A DNA stretch of 64,000 bases from Natronolimnobius baerhuensis (GCF_002177135.1 NZ_MWPH01000003.1:248001-312000), one strand, 5' to 3'. Counted from the stretch's first letter, positions 52,596 through 62,374 are shown. Translations and numbers: made by a program. Notes: generated by a model not told the origin, from the letters alone.

Positions 52596-52805
52596 CTACG
52601 GTTCGGTGAACAGCAAGTACCCGAGCGCGGTCACGAACAGCCCGAAAAAGAGGATCATAAGGAAGCGGTCGGCAATGATCCGAATATTGTAGAATTCGTC
52701 ACCACCGAGACTGACGAAGCCAGTCGTGAGGACGGCGATCAGTACCAGCAGGAGCTGATTCGTCGCTTTCCGACTCGAGAGCCACGGTCGATTCGTGTCG
52801 CTCAT
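52596..52805 (-). CDS. Small membrane protein, 69 residues
   Basis: A polar N-terminus (MSDTNRPWLSSRKATNQ) is followed by two helices (about 18-38 and 46-66). Function unknown. ATG 52,805 is preferred over 52,820. Confidence 0.6.
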   Translation of the reverse strand: MSDTNRPWLSSRKATNQLLLVLIAVLTTGFVSLGGDEFYNIRIIADRFLMILFFGLFVTALGYLLFTEP

Positions 52806-52892
52806 TAGTTGGGAATCCAACTCGAGTGTGATACGGGTTCCGATGGCTACTCGAGAGCGATAAAGAGGACGTCTGTCGTTCGCAGGGTACGT

Positions 52893-53750
52893 CTACTCGC
52901 CCTTCTCAATCGGCGCGTTCACGAGATTCCCCCACTCGGTCCACGAGCCGTCGTAGTTGACGGCGTCGTCGTAGCCGAGCAGTTCGTGCAGCGCGAACCA
53001 CGCGACCGACGAGCGCTCGCCGATGCGGCAGTAGGCGACGGTCGTCTCGTTCCCGTCAATGTCCTCCTCGCCGTAGAGGTCCTCGAGTTCCTCGCGCGTT
53101 TTGAAGGTGCCGTCGTCGTTCGTGACGGCGGCCCACGAGATGTTCTTCGCGCCGGGGATGTGACCGCCGCGCTGGGCGGTTTCCTGCAGTCCTGGTGGCG
53201 CGAGGATCTCGCCGCTATACTCCTCGGGCGAGCGAACGTCGACGAGTGGCACGCCGCGCTCGATTGCGTTCTCGACGTCCTCACGGTAGGCGCGGATGCT
53301 CTCGCGCGGGCCGGCGGCGTCGTACTCGACTGCTGAGAACTCCGGTACCTCGTCCGTGGTCGGATAGTCGTTCTCGAGCCAGTAGCTGCGAGCGCCGTCG
53401 AGCAGGTAGACGTCCTCGTGGCCGTAGTACTTGAACTGCCAGTAGGCGTAGGCGGCGAACCAGTTGGCGTTGTCACCGTAGAGGACGACCGTCGAGTCCT
53501 CGCTGATGCCGTGGCTTCCGAGCAGGTCCTCGAAGTCCTCCTTCGAGAGGATGTCTCGAGTCGTCTGGTCCTGCAGTTGGGTCTCCCAGTTGAAGCCGAT
53601 TGCACCGGGTGCGTGTTCCTCCTCGTAGGCTTCCGTGTCGACGTCGACCTCGACGAGTCGAAGGTCGGCGTCGTCATCCTGGAACTCCTCGAGACGGTCC
53701 TCGACCCAGTCAGCCGTGACGAGCACGTCGTTGGCGTAGTCTGTTGCCAT
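52893..53750 (-). CDS. Thiosulfate sulfurtransferase (tandem rhodanese)
   Basis: 285 residues in two rhodanese domains. The C-terminal active-site loop is VAYCRIGERSS, with the cysteine that carries the persulfide (~236). The N-terminal domain keeps the fold without cysteine (VVLYGDNANW). The family moves sulfur from thiosulfate or mercaptopyruvate. Divergent from a second rhodanese gene, 280 bases apart. Confidence 0.92.
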   Translation of the reverse strand: MATDYANDVLVTADWVEDRLEEFQDDDADLRLVEVDVDTEAYEEEHAPGAIGFNWETQLQDQTTRDILSKEDFEDLLGSHGISEDSTVVLYGDNANWFAAYAYWQFKYYGHEDVYLLDGARSYWLENDYPTTDEVPEFSAVEYDAAGPRESIRAYREDVENAIERGVPLVDVRSPEEYSGEILAPPGLQETAQRGGHIPGAKNISWAAVTNDDGTFKTREELEDLYGEEDIDGNETTVAYCRIGERSSVAWFALHELLGYDDAVNYDGSWTEWGNLVNAPIEKGE

Positions 53751-54032
53751 ACCTATTCCTACGGATGCGGTAGTTATAGGGCCTCTCGAAGCGGTTAATG
53801 CAGTCGCTGGTCGACCGTCGCGGACACAGTTGCCGGTATCTCGGCTGGGATCGATTCGGCGACTGGCGAGCGCCTGCTCCCGTCAGCCGATTCCAGACGC
53901 CCCCCTCATACGACCCGTCATTTGCAACGGGGACCGCAGCAAGAACCAGAGATACTTGCCACAACCTCGGTACCCAGGGGAGTGGTGCCGTGATCGATGC
54001 GTTATGAACGCTGGAGTGGCTACCGTCGGCCA

Positions 54033-54830
54033 ATGGACGATTCCTTCGTTGTCTCCCCCGACTGGCTCGCCGCGCATCTCGAGGACGCCGCCGTTCGCGT
54101 CGTCGACGTTCGCGACGCCTGGGAGTACGACGGCATCGGGCACGTGCCCGGCGCTGTCAACGTCCCGTTCGACAGCTATCGTGACGAAACCGACGTGGAT
54201 CGGGGCACGCTGCCGGGAGCCGACGCCTTCGCCGACCTGCTCTCCGACGCCGGGATCAGCCCCGAGGACACCGTCGTTGCCTACGACGACACCCACGGCG
54301 TCTTCGCCGCCCGGTTCGTGCTCACCGCCCTCGAGTACGGCCACGACGACGTTCGCCTGCTCGACGGCGACTTCAGCGCCTGGAACCGCGACCACGAAAC
54401 GACGAGCGACGTGCCTGATGTGCAGTCGACCGGCTACGAAGCCGATCCGCTCGAGCGCGACGACAGCCCGCTCGTCGGCCTCGAGGCGGTCGAGAACGCC
54501 CTCGAGCGCGACGCCGTCTTCGTCGATACGCGCGAACAAGATGAGTTCGAGGAGGCCCACCTGCCGGGTGCAGTGCGCTTCGACTGGCGCGAGGTCGTCG
54601 ACGACGAAACCCGCCGACTGAAGCCCGCGGACGAACTCGAGGCCCTGCTCGCCGAGCACGCCATTACGCCCGACCGCGAGATCGTCCTCTACTGTAACAC
54701 CGCCCGGCGGATCAGCCACACCTACGTCGTGCTTCGGGCGCTCGGCTACGAGACCGTCGCCTTCTACGAGGGCAGTTTGACGGAGTGGCTGGCAAACGAC
54801 GGTGAGGTGGTGACGGGCTCGAGCGAGTGA
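54033..54830 (+). CDS. Sulfurtransferase (tandem rhodanese)
   Basis: 265 residues, two rhodanese domains, the second with active loop VLYCNTARRIS, the cysteine at about residue 219. The first has VAYDDTHGV in place of the loop. ATG 54,033 (MDDSFVVSPDW) is preferred over an in-frame ATG at 53,997. Differences in the active loop (CNTARR versus CRIGERSS in the neighbour) suggest different substrates. Confidence 0.9.
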   Translation: MDDSFVVSPDWLAAHLEDAAVRVVDVRDAWEYDGIGHVPGAVNVPFDSYRDETDVDRGTLPGADAFADLLSDAGISPEDTVVAYDDTHGVFAARFVLTALEYGHDDVRLLDGDFSAWNRDHETTSDVPDVQSTGYEADPLERDDSPLVGLEAVENALERDAVFVDTREQDEFEEAHLPGAVRFDWREVVDDETRRLKPADELEALLAEHAITPDREIVLYCNTARRISHTYVVLRALGYETVAFYEGSLTEWLANDGEVVTGSSE

Positions 54831-54846
54831 CTGGACGGTACCAGTG

Positions 54847-55242
54847 TTACGTGAATTTATGCGAGACAGAGACGAGGTAGAAGAGGATGATCCCCGAAAT
54901 GAGTGCGCCGATTACATCCACCATGACGAGATCGAGGAGTAGCCCGATCCCGTAGAACACGTACGCCCACGTCAGCGCAGTTGCGCTCATCTGCAACAAC
55001 CCGATGATGACGAGCAGGTGAGCAATGTTGAGTCCGAACAAAAAGAGCGCGAGGGTAGCAGCGCCGCCGCCCATTCCGAGTAACTGGAGAATTGGACCGA
55101 ACGCCAAGAGAAAGCCGAGAATGCCGAGCGCACAGATGATCGTGACGCCAAGCGGGCGGTCCGTCTCGCCTGACGCTGGCGGTGATCGTTTCCTCGAGTG
55201 ACTCGTTGCGGTTCCTGTTGACGAACGAGACCCTGATTGCAT
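54847..55242 (-). CDS. Small polytopic membrane protein
   Basis: 131 residues. A polar, Ser/Arg-rich start of ~28 residues is followed by three to four helices, with a glycine-rich turn LLGMGGGAA. Function unknown; it resembles haloarchaeal membrane proteins of the DUF2127-like type only in general layout. ATG 55,242 is upstream of an AT-rich promoter-like region. Confidence 0.7.
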   Translation of the reverse strand: MQSGSRSSTGTATSHSRKRSPPASGETDRPLGVTIICALGILGFLLAFGPILQLLGMGGGAATLALFLFGLNIAHLLVIIGLLQMSATALTWAYVFYGIGLLLDLVMVDVIGALISGIILFYLVSVSHKFT

Positions 55243-55383
55243 ACCCTATCGTTCAAGTAATCAAACAAGTGCTTTGTGACTGGTTGCAGCAGTTTCATAT
55301 TCTGACACTGCGACGCTCGAGCGCTCATCCCCATAGTTCCGCGATCCGAAGAGTAAACCGCCCGCCTCGCAAACGCCGACCCA

Positions 55384-56196
55384 ATGCCACGCGACTCGTT
55401 CCCACGGATCGGACTCGGCACGTACTCTGACGACAACCGCGAGCAGTGGGCCGACAACGTCCAGACCGCCCTCGAGGTCGGCTATCGCCACGTCGACACC
55501 GCGCAGGTGTACGAAAACGAGCAGTACGTCGGCGAGGGACTCCGCTCGAGTGCGGTCGACCGCAACGACATCTTCCTCTCGACGAAGACCGTTCACCACA
55601 ACGTGCCGGCAGAGCCCGCGGACGTACCGGACGCCATCGACGGCTGCCTCGAGCGCCTCGGGGTCGACGCCGTCGACTTGCTGTACGTCCACTGGCCGTC
55701 GGGAATCTACGACCACGAGACGGTGCTTCCACACTACAACGACGCCTACGAGGCGGGCAAAACGCGCCGCATCGGGCTCTCGAATTTCACACCCGAACTC
55801 CTCGACGAGGCTCGCGAGGTGCTCGAGGCCCCGCTGTTCGCCCATCAGGTCGAGATGCATCCGCTGCTCCCGCAGGAGGAACTGGTGGCCTACGCGCAGG
55901 AACACGACCACTGGCTCGTTGCCTACTCGCCGCTGGCGAAAGGCGAGGTGTTCGACGTGCCCGAAATTCAGGACGTCGCCGACAAACACGACGCGACGCC
56001 AGCGCAGGTGTCGCTCGCCTGGCTACTCAGTCACGACAACGTCGCCGCGATTCCGAAAGCCAGCAGCCGCGAACACATGCAACAGAATCTCGCTGCGGCC
56101 GACCTCGAGTTGGACGACGACGATCTCGAGCGAATCAATTCAATCGACCGCCGGCATCGCGTGATCGACGCCGGTCACGGTCCCTGGAACTGGTAG
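55384..56196 (+). CDS. Aldo/keto reductase (AKR5-like)
   Basis: 270 residues, TIM barrel. The tetrad regions are present: YRHVDTAQVYENE (Asp, Tyr), LSTKTVHHN (Lys) and LYVHWPSG (His). NADPH contacts IPKASSREHMQQN lie at the C-terminus. Close to 2,5-diketogluconate reductase-type enzymes. Substrate unknown. Confidence 0.92.
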   Translation: MPRDSFPRIGLGTYSDDNREQWADNVQTALEVGYRHVDTAQVYENEQYVGEGLRSSAVDRNDIFLSTKTVHHNVPAEPADVPDAIDGCLERLGVDAVDLLYVHWPSGIYDHETVLPHYNDAYEAGKTRRIGLSNFTPELLDEAREVLEAPLFAHQVEMHPLLPQEELVAYAQEHDHWLVAYSPLAKGEVFDVPEIQDVADKHDATPAQVSLAWLLSHDNVAAIPKASSREHMQQNLAAADLELDDDDLERINSIDRRHRVIDAGHGPWNW

Positions 56197-56216
56197 ACTG
56201 GGACTGCATCGGTCGA

Positions 56217-57716
56217 TTACGCCACGTCTCGCCAGTCCGGCGCGGTCGAATACGGCCGCGCGGACAGTTCGTCGAACGCCGCGTGAACCACCTCCGACAG
56301 CGCGGGGTGGACGTGGACGGGGTCCGCCACGTCGTCGACGGTTCCCGACCCGCTGTCCATCGCGACGACGACCTCCTGAATCAGCGTCGAGGCGTCGGGG
56401 CCGGCGATATGGCAGCCCAGAATCTCGCCGTCCGGGCCAGCGAGGACTTTCACGATTCCGTCGTCCGCCCCGCGGATCAGCCCCAGCGGCGCGGCGGTGA
56501 ACGGGACCGTCGCTGACTCGTATTCCCGACTATCGTCCTCGAGTTCCCCTTCCGTTTTCCCGACGCTCGCGACCTGTGGCGACGTGAAAATTGCGTGGGG
56601 CATCGCCCTGTAGTCGACTTCTGTCTCTGCAGCATCGAGGACGTTCGCCGAGACGATTCTCGTCTCGTAGTCTGCCGCGTGTTTGTACGGCTCCTCGCCG
56701 ACGATATCGCCCAGCGCCCAGACGTCCTCGACAGCCGTCTCGAGTCGGGTATCCGTCTCGACGTGGCCCGACTCGTCCGTTTCGATGCCCGTGTTCTCGA
56801 GGGCGAGCGTGTCGGTGTTCGGCTGGCGGCCAGTTGCGAGCAAGAGATCATCCGCCTCGAGATCGACGCTTGCGGGTTCGTCACCGCCGTCATCGCTCTC
56901 TTTGTTGGTCGGCTCCGCGGTGACGACCACGCCGCCGCCCTCGCCCGACTCGACTGCGCTGGCCTCGTAGCCGGTGTAGACGTCGCAGTAGCGCTCGAGC
57001 GAGTCGGTTACGACGGCGCTGATCTCGTCGTCCTCTCGCGGGACGAGGTGCTCGCTGCGCCCGATTAGCGAGACCTCGGTGCCGAGCGCGCCGAAGACGT
57101 AGCCGAGTTCGACCCCGATGTAGCCCCCGCCGACGATGACGAGCGAGTCGGGCTGGGCGGAAAGAAAGAGTGCGTCGTCGCTCGTGAGGAAATCCACGGT
57201 CTCGAGCCCGTCGATTGGCGGTACCACGGGTCGGCCTCCGACCGCGAGGACGATTGTTTCGCTCTCGATCTCGAGCCCCTCGACCCCGTCGTCGCGTTCG
57301 GTACCGTCGACTGCGACCGCGTCGCGGTCGTCGCCCGGTTCGACCCTGATCGTGTGGTCGTCGGCAAATCTCCCCTCGCCGCGATAGAGCGTGACGTGCG
57401 CGTTGTCCTCAAGGCTCCGGGCCTGTCGCTCGGCCTTCTCGTAGACGGTGTCGTGAATCGTGTCGGTGAACGCGCCGTAGTCGACCGACTCGAGGTCGGC
57501 GTCGATCCCGAACTCGCCCGCGCGTCGAACCGTCTCGGCCACGTCCGCACGGTGGATGAGCGCCTTCGAGGGGATACAGCCGCGAGTGATACAGGCCCCG
57601 CCGAGGGGGCCGGGTTCGATGACGGCCGCCTTGAGGCCCTGCTCGGCCGCTGCGGTCGCTACCTGACTGCCCGAGCCGCCGCCGATGACGACGACATCGT
57701 ACGCCGTGGTGGTCAT
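56217..57716 (-). CDS. Dihydrolipoamide dehydrogenase-like flavoprotein
   Basis: 499 residues of the pyridine-nucleotide disulfide oxidoreductase class I. FAD motif GGGSGSQVATAAAEQG, redox pair C-I-T-R-G-C (C-x4-C; usual G-G-T-C-x-N-x-G-C), NAD motif GGGYIGVELGYVFG and the C-terminal H-P-A-L-S-E base are present. Could be lipoamide dehydrogenase or a mercuric-reductase-like paralogue; it is not next to 2-oxoacid dehydrogenase genes. The long acidic insertion near residue 120-140 is unusual. Confidence 0.87.
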   Translation of the reverse strand: MTTTAYDVVVIGGGSGSQVATAAAEQGLKAAVIEPGPLGGACITRGCIPSKALIHRADVAETVRRAGEFGIDADLESVDYGAFTDTIHDTVYEKAERQARSLEDNAHVTLYRGEGRFADDHTIRVEPGDDRDAVAVDGTERDDGVEGLEIESETIVLAVGGRPVVPPIDGLETVDFLTSDDALFLSAQPDSLVIVGGGYIGVELGYVFGALGTEVSLIGRSEHLVPREDDEISAVVTDSLERYCDVYTGYEASAVESGEGGGVVVTAEPTNKESDDGGDEPASVDLEADDLLLATGRQPNTDTLALENTGIETDESGHVETDTRLETAVEDVWALGDIVGEEPYKHAADYETRIVSANVLDAAETEVDYRAMPHAIFTSPQVASVGKTEGELEDDSREYESATVPFTAAPLGLIRGADDGIVKVLAGPDGEILGCHIAGPDASTLIQEVVVAMDSGSGTVDDVADPVHVHPALSEVVHAAFDELSARPYSTAPDWRDVA

Positions 57717-57782
57717 GCGAACTGCGTCTACCGTCTGCGGGGTAAAACCGAGACCTGCGATGCCAGCCGCGTCGGCCGCCGG

Positions 57783-58670
57783 CTACGCGCTCGTGGCGAA
57801 TTGGTCCGGAATCGCTCGAGCAACGCCCCGGGCGACGAGACTCGAGGCGAGCGAACAGAGCGCGTACCAGGCGAGCCACGCCTGGACGGGGCCGACGACG
57901 CGGGCGGTCCAGACGATGTCGCCGAGAATCGGGGCGACCGTCACCAGCGGCGCGGTCGCGCGGGCTGGCGAGGTGACCAGCCACGAGAGATAGATGATGA
58001 CGGGAACGGTCATGAGCATCGTCCACGCGAGGATTCTGAGGTGATCGGTCAGCAGGAGCGCCTGGCGCTCCAGCAGGGCTTGGCGCTGTGACGTGAGCCG
58101 GGTCGCTGTCGTCTCGTCACCTCGCGCTCGAGCGGCGGCGAGCCGCGCTTGCAGTTCGCGACTCCGGTGGCGCAGCCCGCCCATATCGGGCGAGTCGATT
58201 CGGTGGCGGACGATCACTGCAGTGATGGTCGTCGCGGCCGCACACAGGAGAACAAGCCCCGGGAACGGGAGGAGCGTCGCAAGCGGCCCGAGCGCGAGAT
58301 CCAGCGCGGCTCCCAGCGCTGCTCGAGTAGCGCCGATCCAGTAACTCGCAAGCAGTGCGAACGCGCCGACGGCGGCGACGACATCCGCGCGGGACCACCC
58401 CTTCGGTTCGGGTGGAACGAACTCGCGTTCCTCGAGCGTCTCGGCGACCGCGGTCGGATTCGCGAAGACGAACCGATCACCGTCGCCGTCGCTTGCTGCC
58501 GGAACGAGGACGCCCTGCTCGAGCATTGCACCCCAGTGCCTGCGTTCGATTTCGGCGCTGACATCGTCCCAGGCGATGGTGCCATCACCTTCTTCGGCGG
58601 TCCGGAGGACGACCGCCAGGGCCGCCGCACCGTCGTCGTCGGTTGCAACTGCTGTTCCAGCGGCTGTCAT
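57783..58670 (-). CDS. EMC3/TMCO1-like (DUF106) membrane protein
   Basis: 295 residues. A soluble N-terminal ~85 residues are followed by a membrane helix, a second helix with a long cytoplasmic coiled coil (HRSRELQARLAAARARGDE, TTATRLTSQRQALLERQ), then two helices. This is the Oxa1-superfamily layout shared by archaeal DUF106, EMC3 and TMCO1, which insert membrane proteins. The assignment rests on architecture, so it is tentative. The N-terminal extension is unusual for DUF106. Confidence 0.6.
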   Translation of the reverse strand: MTAAGTAVATDDDGAAALAVVLRTAEEGDGTIAWDDVSAEIERRHWGAMLEQGVLVPAASDGDGDRFVFANPTAVAETLEEREFVPPEPKGWSRADVVAAVGAFALLASYWIGATRAALGAALDLALGPLATLLPFPGLVLLCAAATTITAVIVRHRIDSPDMGGLRHRSRELQARLAAARARGDETTATRLTSQRQALLERQALLLTDHLRILAWTMLMTVPVIIYLSWLVTSPARATAPLVTVAPILGDIVWTARVVGPVQAWLAWYALCSLASSLVARGVARAIPDQFATSA

Positions 58671-58755
58671 GCCGGACGAAATGATGCCGGCAACAGTAGC
58701 CGTTACTCGCGGTTACTCGCTGTGAAACAGCCCCACCGATCCCGACAGTCGTGTC

Positions 58756-58989
58756 CTATAACCAGTCGTCGCCCGTCGTATCCTCGTCCGCTTCCCGGTG
58801 GGTGTCGACCGCGGCCGCGAGGTTTTCGACGGCCGTTCGCTCGTCCGGTCCCTGACTCGAGACGCCCGTGATCTCGTCTTCGGCGATGTGGAGGCCGTTT
58901 TCGTCCACCCACGTTTCGACGTCTGCGTCCACGAGTTCGTCGTACTCGTCGGGGTCGACTGTCTCGGTCTCGTCTCCGTCGGAACTCAT
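58756..58989 (-). CDS. Small HicB-like acidic protein
   Basis: 77 residues. The core VDENGLHIAEDEITGVSSQGPDERTAVENLAAAVD follows the HicB antitoxin fold (strand, ETGV-x-S/T-Q-G, helix). No HicA toxin gene is adjacent, so it is a solitary family member. Very acidic ends. ATG 58,989. Confidence 0.65.
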   Translation of the reverse strand: MSSDGDETETVDPDEYDELVDADVETWVDENGLHIAEDEITGVSSQGPDERTAVENLAAAVDTHREADEDTTGDDWL

Positions 58990-59043
58990 ACTCCGCTCTC
59001 GGGTCGCGCGGGTGAAATACGCATCGACAGCGTGGGACTAGGC

Positions 59044-60015
59044 TTAGATTCCGATTACCGGCTGTGGCTCGTACGGCTCCTCGAGATACTCCACGTCCGA
59101 GTCGGAGAGGTCGATCTCGAGGGCTTCGACGGCGTCCTCGAGATGCTCGATGCTCGAGGTGCCAACGATTGGCGCGTCGACGTACTCGTTCTGGAACTGC
59201 CAGGCGAGGGCGATCTGGGCCATCGTGACGCCCTTGTCGGCTGCCAGTTCCTGAATGCGGGCGTTGATCTCGCGTCCGCCGCCGCGGTCGTACTCCGGGG
59301 CCGGGTTGTGGCGATTCTCGGGGTCGCCACGCGTGGTGGACTCGAGGTCGTCGACGGGACGGGTCAGGTAGCCCTGGCCGAGTGGCCCCCATGGGATGAC
59401 GGCGATGTCGTTTTTATCGCACATCGGCAGCATGTCGCGCTCTTCCTCGCGGTAGGCGAGGTGGTAGTGATTCTGCATCGTCTCGAAAGACGCGAGGCCC
59501 TCGCGCTCGCTCGTGCGCAGTCGCTCTGCGAGGTCGTGGGCGTACATCGAACTCGTCCCGACGTGTCTGACTTTCCCGCGGCGGACGGCATCATCCAGTG
59601 CGCGAAGGGTGGTTTCCGGCGGCGTGTTCGGATCGACGCGATGGGTCTGATAGAGGTCGATTGTGTCCATACCCAATCGGTCGAGCGAGGCCTCGAGTTC
59701 CTGTTCGATGGTCTTTCTCGAGAGGCCTGCGGCGTTCGGGTGGTCGCTGTCGGATGGGAACCGGACTTTCGTCGCGACGACCTGCTCGTCGCGGTCGTAA
59801 TCGGCGAGTACGTCGCCTAAAATTTCCTCTGACTCGCCACTCGAGTACATATTCGCGGTATCGAAGAAGTTGATCCCGAGGTCGATGGCGCGCTCGATGA
59901 GTTCGCGACTCTCCTTGCGGTCTAACATCCACGATTCGCCGCTGCCGAAGCTCATACAGCCGAGACAGATCTTACTGACCTGCATGCCCGTCGAGCCGAG
60001 TGTGGTGTATTCCAT
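59044..60015 (-). CDS. Aldo/keto reductase (YajO/voltage-gated-channel beta-like)
   Basis: 323 residues. MEYTTLGSTGMQVSKICLGCMSFG is the usual AKR start, and the tetrad segments FDTANMYSSGESEE (Asp, Tyr), VATKVRF (Lys) and LYQTHRVD (His) are all visible; the coenzyme region GTSSIEHLEDAVEAL closes the barrel. ATG 60,015 is preferred over 60,030. Reductase of unknown substrate. Confidence 0.92.
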   Translation of the reverse strand: MEYTTLGSTGMQVSKICLGCMSFGSGESWMLDRKESRELIERAIDLGINFFDTANMYSSGESEEILGDVLADYDRDEQVVATKVRFPSDSDHPNAAGLSRKTIEQELEASLDRLGMDTIDLYQTHRVDPNTPPETTLRALDDAVRRGKVRHVGTSSMYAHDLAERLRTSEREGLASFETMQNHYHLAYREEERDMLPMCDKNDIAVIPWGPLGQGYLTRPVDDLESTTRGDPENRHNPAPEYDRGGGREINARIQELAADKGVTMAQIALAWQFQNEYVDAPIVGTSSIEHLEDAVEALEIDLSDSDVEYLEEPYEPQPVIGI

Positions 60016-60098
60016 GGGTGTGTCTCTCACGTATGGTCACGCCGGTCGAACATATACCGCTGGTGTTCCCAGAAGCCGCTCGTCGCCACTGATGGGGG

Positions 60099-60181
60099 TA
60101 TAGTAACAACTGAAACTGTGTACACCCAATCGAATCGCTGTCGTGCGATTGGGTGTGCACTGACTTGCAGTGGCTACTATA
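60099..60181. repeat. 83-bp near-perfect palindrome (MITE-like or terminator)
   Basis: The inner stem GTGTACACCCAATCG (60,118-60,132) pairs with CGATTGGGTGTGCAC (60,146-60,160) with one wobble. The outer ends TATAGTAACAACTG (from 60,099) and CAGTGGCTACTATA (to 60,181) pair imperfectly, so the whole 83 bp is one hairpin around 60,139. Both ends have the TATAGTA pattern. It lies downstream of the receiver gene, whose transcript it may also end. Confidence 0.7.
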
Positions 60182-60217
60182 TTACCGAAACGAGTCACAG
60201 ACTGGTGTCCGGATCTG

Positions 60218-60676
60218 TCAGTTACCGACTGGGTCCTCTTGGATGATCGCCATCCAAAACCCTTCAATTTCCTGTACGAACCCGATGTAATCTTCCGGCT
60301 CGACTGGTTTTTGAACGTAATGATCCGCATCGATGCCATGCGATTTGATGATGTCTTCTCCGGCCGCCGAACTCGTGAGGATGACCACCGGAATGTCAGC
60401 TAGTGCTGGCTCATCATTCAGTTCGGTGATGACGTCTGTCCCGTTCGTTCCGGGCACATTCGGCTCGAGCAGGATGAGATCCGGCTTCGGATCGGTCGCA
60501 TACTCGCCGCGCTGATTAATAAAATCTAGAGCGTCGTCAGCATCGGAGACGGTGTATAGCTGATTTGTGAGCTTTGCGTCTTTGAACGATTCCGTAAAGA
60601 GTCGCGTATCGCCGGGGCTTGGTTCGACAAGAAGAATAGTCACGAGCTCATCCCCGTGTTCAACGTCAGAGACCAT
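60218..60676 (-). CDS. Receiver-domain protein without phospho-acceptor aspartate
   Basis: 152 residues of a stand-alone CheY-like domain. ILLVEPSPGDTRLF opens the fold, where E-D of the acidic pocket is E18-P19. The phosphorylation site, normally D-L-I-L-L-D-L-N-L-P, reads PDLILLEPNVPG, with Glu71 in the Asp position. Thr101 and the conserved Lys123 (YVQKPV) remain. So it cannot be phosphorylated in the normal way and may be fixed in an active-like state. ATG 60,676 is preferred over an upstream one (60,763) that adds a Cys-containing extension. No kinase gene is next to it. Confidence 0.85.
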   Translation of the reverse strand: MVSDVEHGDELVTILLVEPSPGDTRLFTESFKDAKLTNQLYTVSDADDALDFINQRGEYATDPKPDLILLEPNVPGTNGTDVITELNDEPALADIPVVILTSSAAGEDIIKSHGIDADHYVQKPVEPEDYIGFVQEIEGFWMAIIQEDPVGN

Positions 60677-60841
60677 TGCACCCTCTTTTTCGTAGGTGAA
60701 TAAAAAGTTGCGGTCAGGTGGATTGATCAGTTCACACCCGCTACTCGAGTCCATGAATACCACTTATCTCGGCGTTGAGTCGGTCTCTGCGATCCGCGGG
60801 TAGAAAAAGCCTTTAACGCCGTCGCCTCGTAGGGAGTACAA

Positions 60842-62236
60842 ATGGTACTCGACGATCTCGGCAGTTCGCTACGGGGCACGCTCGACAAGCTCCGTGGCAA
60901 GTCCCGGATCAGCGAGGAAGATGTCGAGGAAATCGTCAAGGAGATCCAGCGCTCGCTGATCTCCGCCGACGTCGACATCTCGCTCGTCCAGGAACTCTCA
61001 AGCAACATCAAACAGCGCGCACTCGAGGAGGAACCACCCGCCGGGACGCCCGCGCGGGACTTCGTCCTCCGCATCGTCTACGAGGAACTGGTCGATCTCA
61101 TCGGTGACTCGACGGAACTCCCGCTCGAGGAACAGACCATCCTCCTCGCCGGGCTGCAGGGGTCGGGTAAGACGACCTCCTCGGCCAAGATGGCCTGGTG
61201 GTTCTCGACGAAGGGGCTGCGCCCGGCAGTGATCCAGACCGACACCTTCCGACCCGGTGCCTACCAGCAGGCAAAAGAAATGTGCGAACGCGCCGAGGTC
61301 GACTTCTACGGCAACCCAGATGCCGAGGACCCAGTCGAAATCGCACGCACGGGACTCGAGGAGACGAGCGACGCGGACGTACACATCGTGGACACGGCCG
61401 GTCGCCACGCGCTCGAGGACGACCTGATCGACGAGATCGAGCAGATCGAGGGTGTCGTCGAGCCGGATACGTCCCTGCTCGTCCTGGACGCCGCAATCGG
61501 TCAGGGCGCGAAGGATCAGGCTGCTCAGTTCGACGAGTCGATTGGGATCGACGGCGTGGTAATCACGAAACTCGACGGTACTGCGAAGGGTGGTGGTGCC
61601 CTGACGGCAGTCGATCAGACCGATTCGTCGATTGCCTTCCTCGGGACCGGTGAGGAAGTACAGGACGTCGAGCGATTCGAGCCTGACGGCTTCATCTCGC
61701 GGCTGCTCGGCATGGGTGATCTCGGCCAACTCGCAGAGCGCGTCGAGCGCGCGATGGAGCAGACCGAGATCGAAGAAGAGGACTGGGACCCAGAGGACAT
61801 GCTCAAGGGCCAGTTCACCCTGAACGACATGCAAAAGCAGATGGAGGCGATGAACAACATGGGGCCGCTCGATCAGGTCATGGACATGATCCCCGGCTTC
61901 GGCGGCGGGATCAAAGACCAGTTGCCTGACGATGCGATGGACGTCACCCAGGAACGGATGCACACCTTCAGCGTCATCATGGATTCGATGACCGACGCCG
62001 AAAAGGAGTATCCGAAAGCCATCGGCGCGAACCAGATCGAACGCATCGCCCGCGGTTCGGGAACGAGCGAAGAGAAGGTCCGCCAACTGCTCCAGCAGTA
62101 CAAGATGATGGAAAAGACCATCAAGCAGTTCCAGGGCATGGGCTCCGATCAGGAGATGCAACGCATGATGCAACAGATGCAACAGGGCGGTGGCGGAGGC
62201 GGCGGTGGCATGGGCGGCATGGGGCCGTTCGGCTAA
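60842..62236 (+). CDS. ffh: Signal recognition particle protein SRP54
   Basis: 464 residues. The N domain (1-~90), the GTPase with [13 protein letters not shown] (~105), DTAGRH (~184) and TKLDG (~243), and the Met-rich M domain (~300-464) with a Gly/Met tail. It binds signal sequences and SRP RNA. ATG 60,842 follows a promoter-like CTTTAACG. The receiver gene is divergent. Confidence 0.96.
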   Translation: MVLDDLGSSLRGTLDKLRGKSRISEEDVEEIVKEIQRSLISADVDISLVQELSSNIKQRALEEEPPAGTPARDFVLRIVYEELVDLIGDSTELPLEEQTILLAGLQGSGKTTSSAKMAWWFSTKGLRPAVIQTDTFRPGAYQQAKEMCERAEVDFYGNPDAEDPVEIARTGLEETSDADVHIVDTAGRHALEDDLIDEIEQIEGVVEPDTSLLVLDAAIGQGAKDQAAQFDESIGIDGVVITKLDGTAKGGGALTAVDQTDSSIAFLGTGEEVQDVERFEPDGFISRLLGMGDLGQLAERVERAMEQTEIEEEDWDPEDMLKGQFTLNDMQKQMEAMNNMGPLDQVMDMIPGFGGGIKDQLPDDAMDVTQERMHTFSVIMDSMTDAEKEYPKAIGANQIERIARGSGTSEEKVRQLLQQYKMMEKTIKQFQGMGSDQEMQRMMQQMQQGGGGGGGGMGGMGPFG

Positions 62237-62374
62237 TCGACCACAACCTCAAATTTTCAGGTATTCCTCGAGTTGTTTTTCACCGAGAGACAGACCTCTC
62301 TCCGACCATGATTGTGCTGTTCGCGTGACAGTCCGGTCGTCACGTTAAAGAGAGCCGAGACGAACGCTCGAGTC

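Noticed and set aside
53710-54033. Minus-strand ORF of 107 codons between the two rhodanese genes
   Set aside because: Arginine- and proline-rich composition not like haloarchaeal proteins; overlaps the start of a sure gene and both promoters.
58756-58989. A HicA/HicB toxin-antitoxin pair
   Set aside because: Only the HicB-like protein is present; no HicA-like ORF lies on either side.
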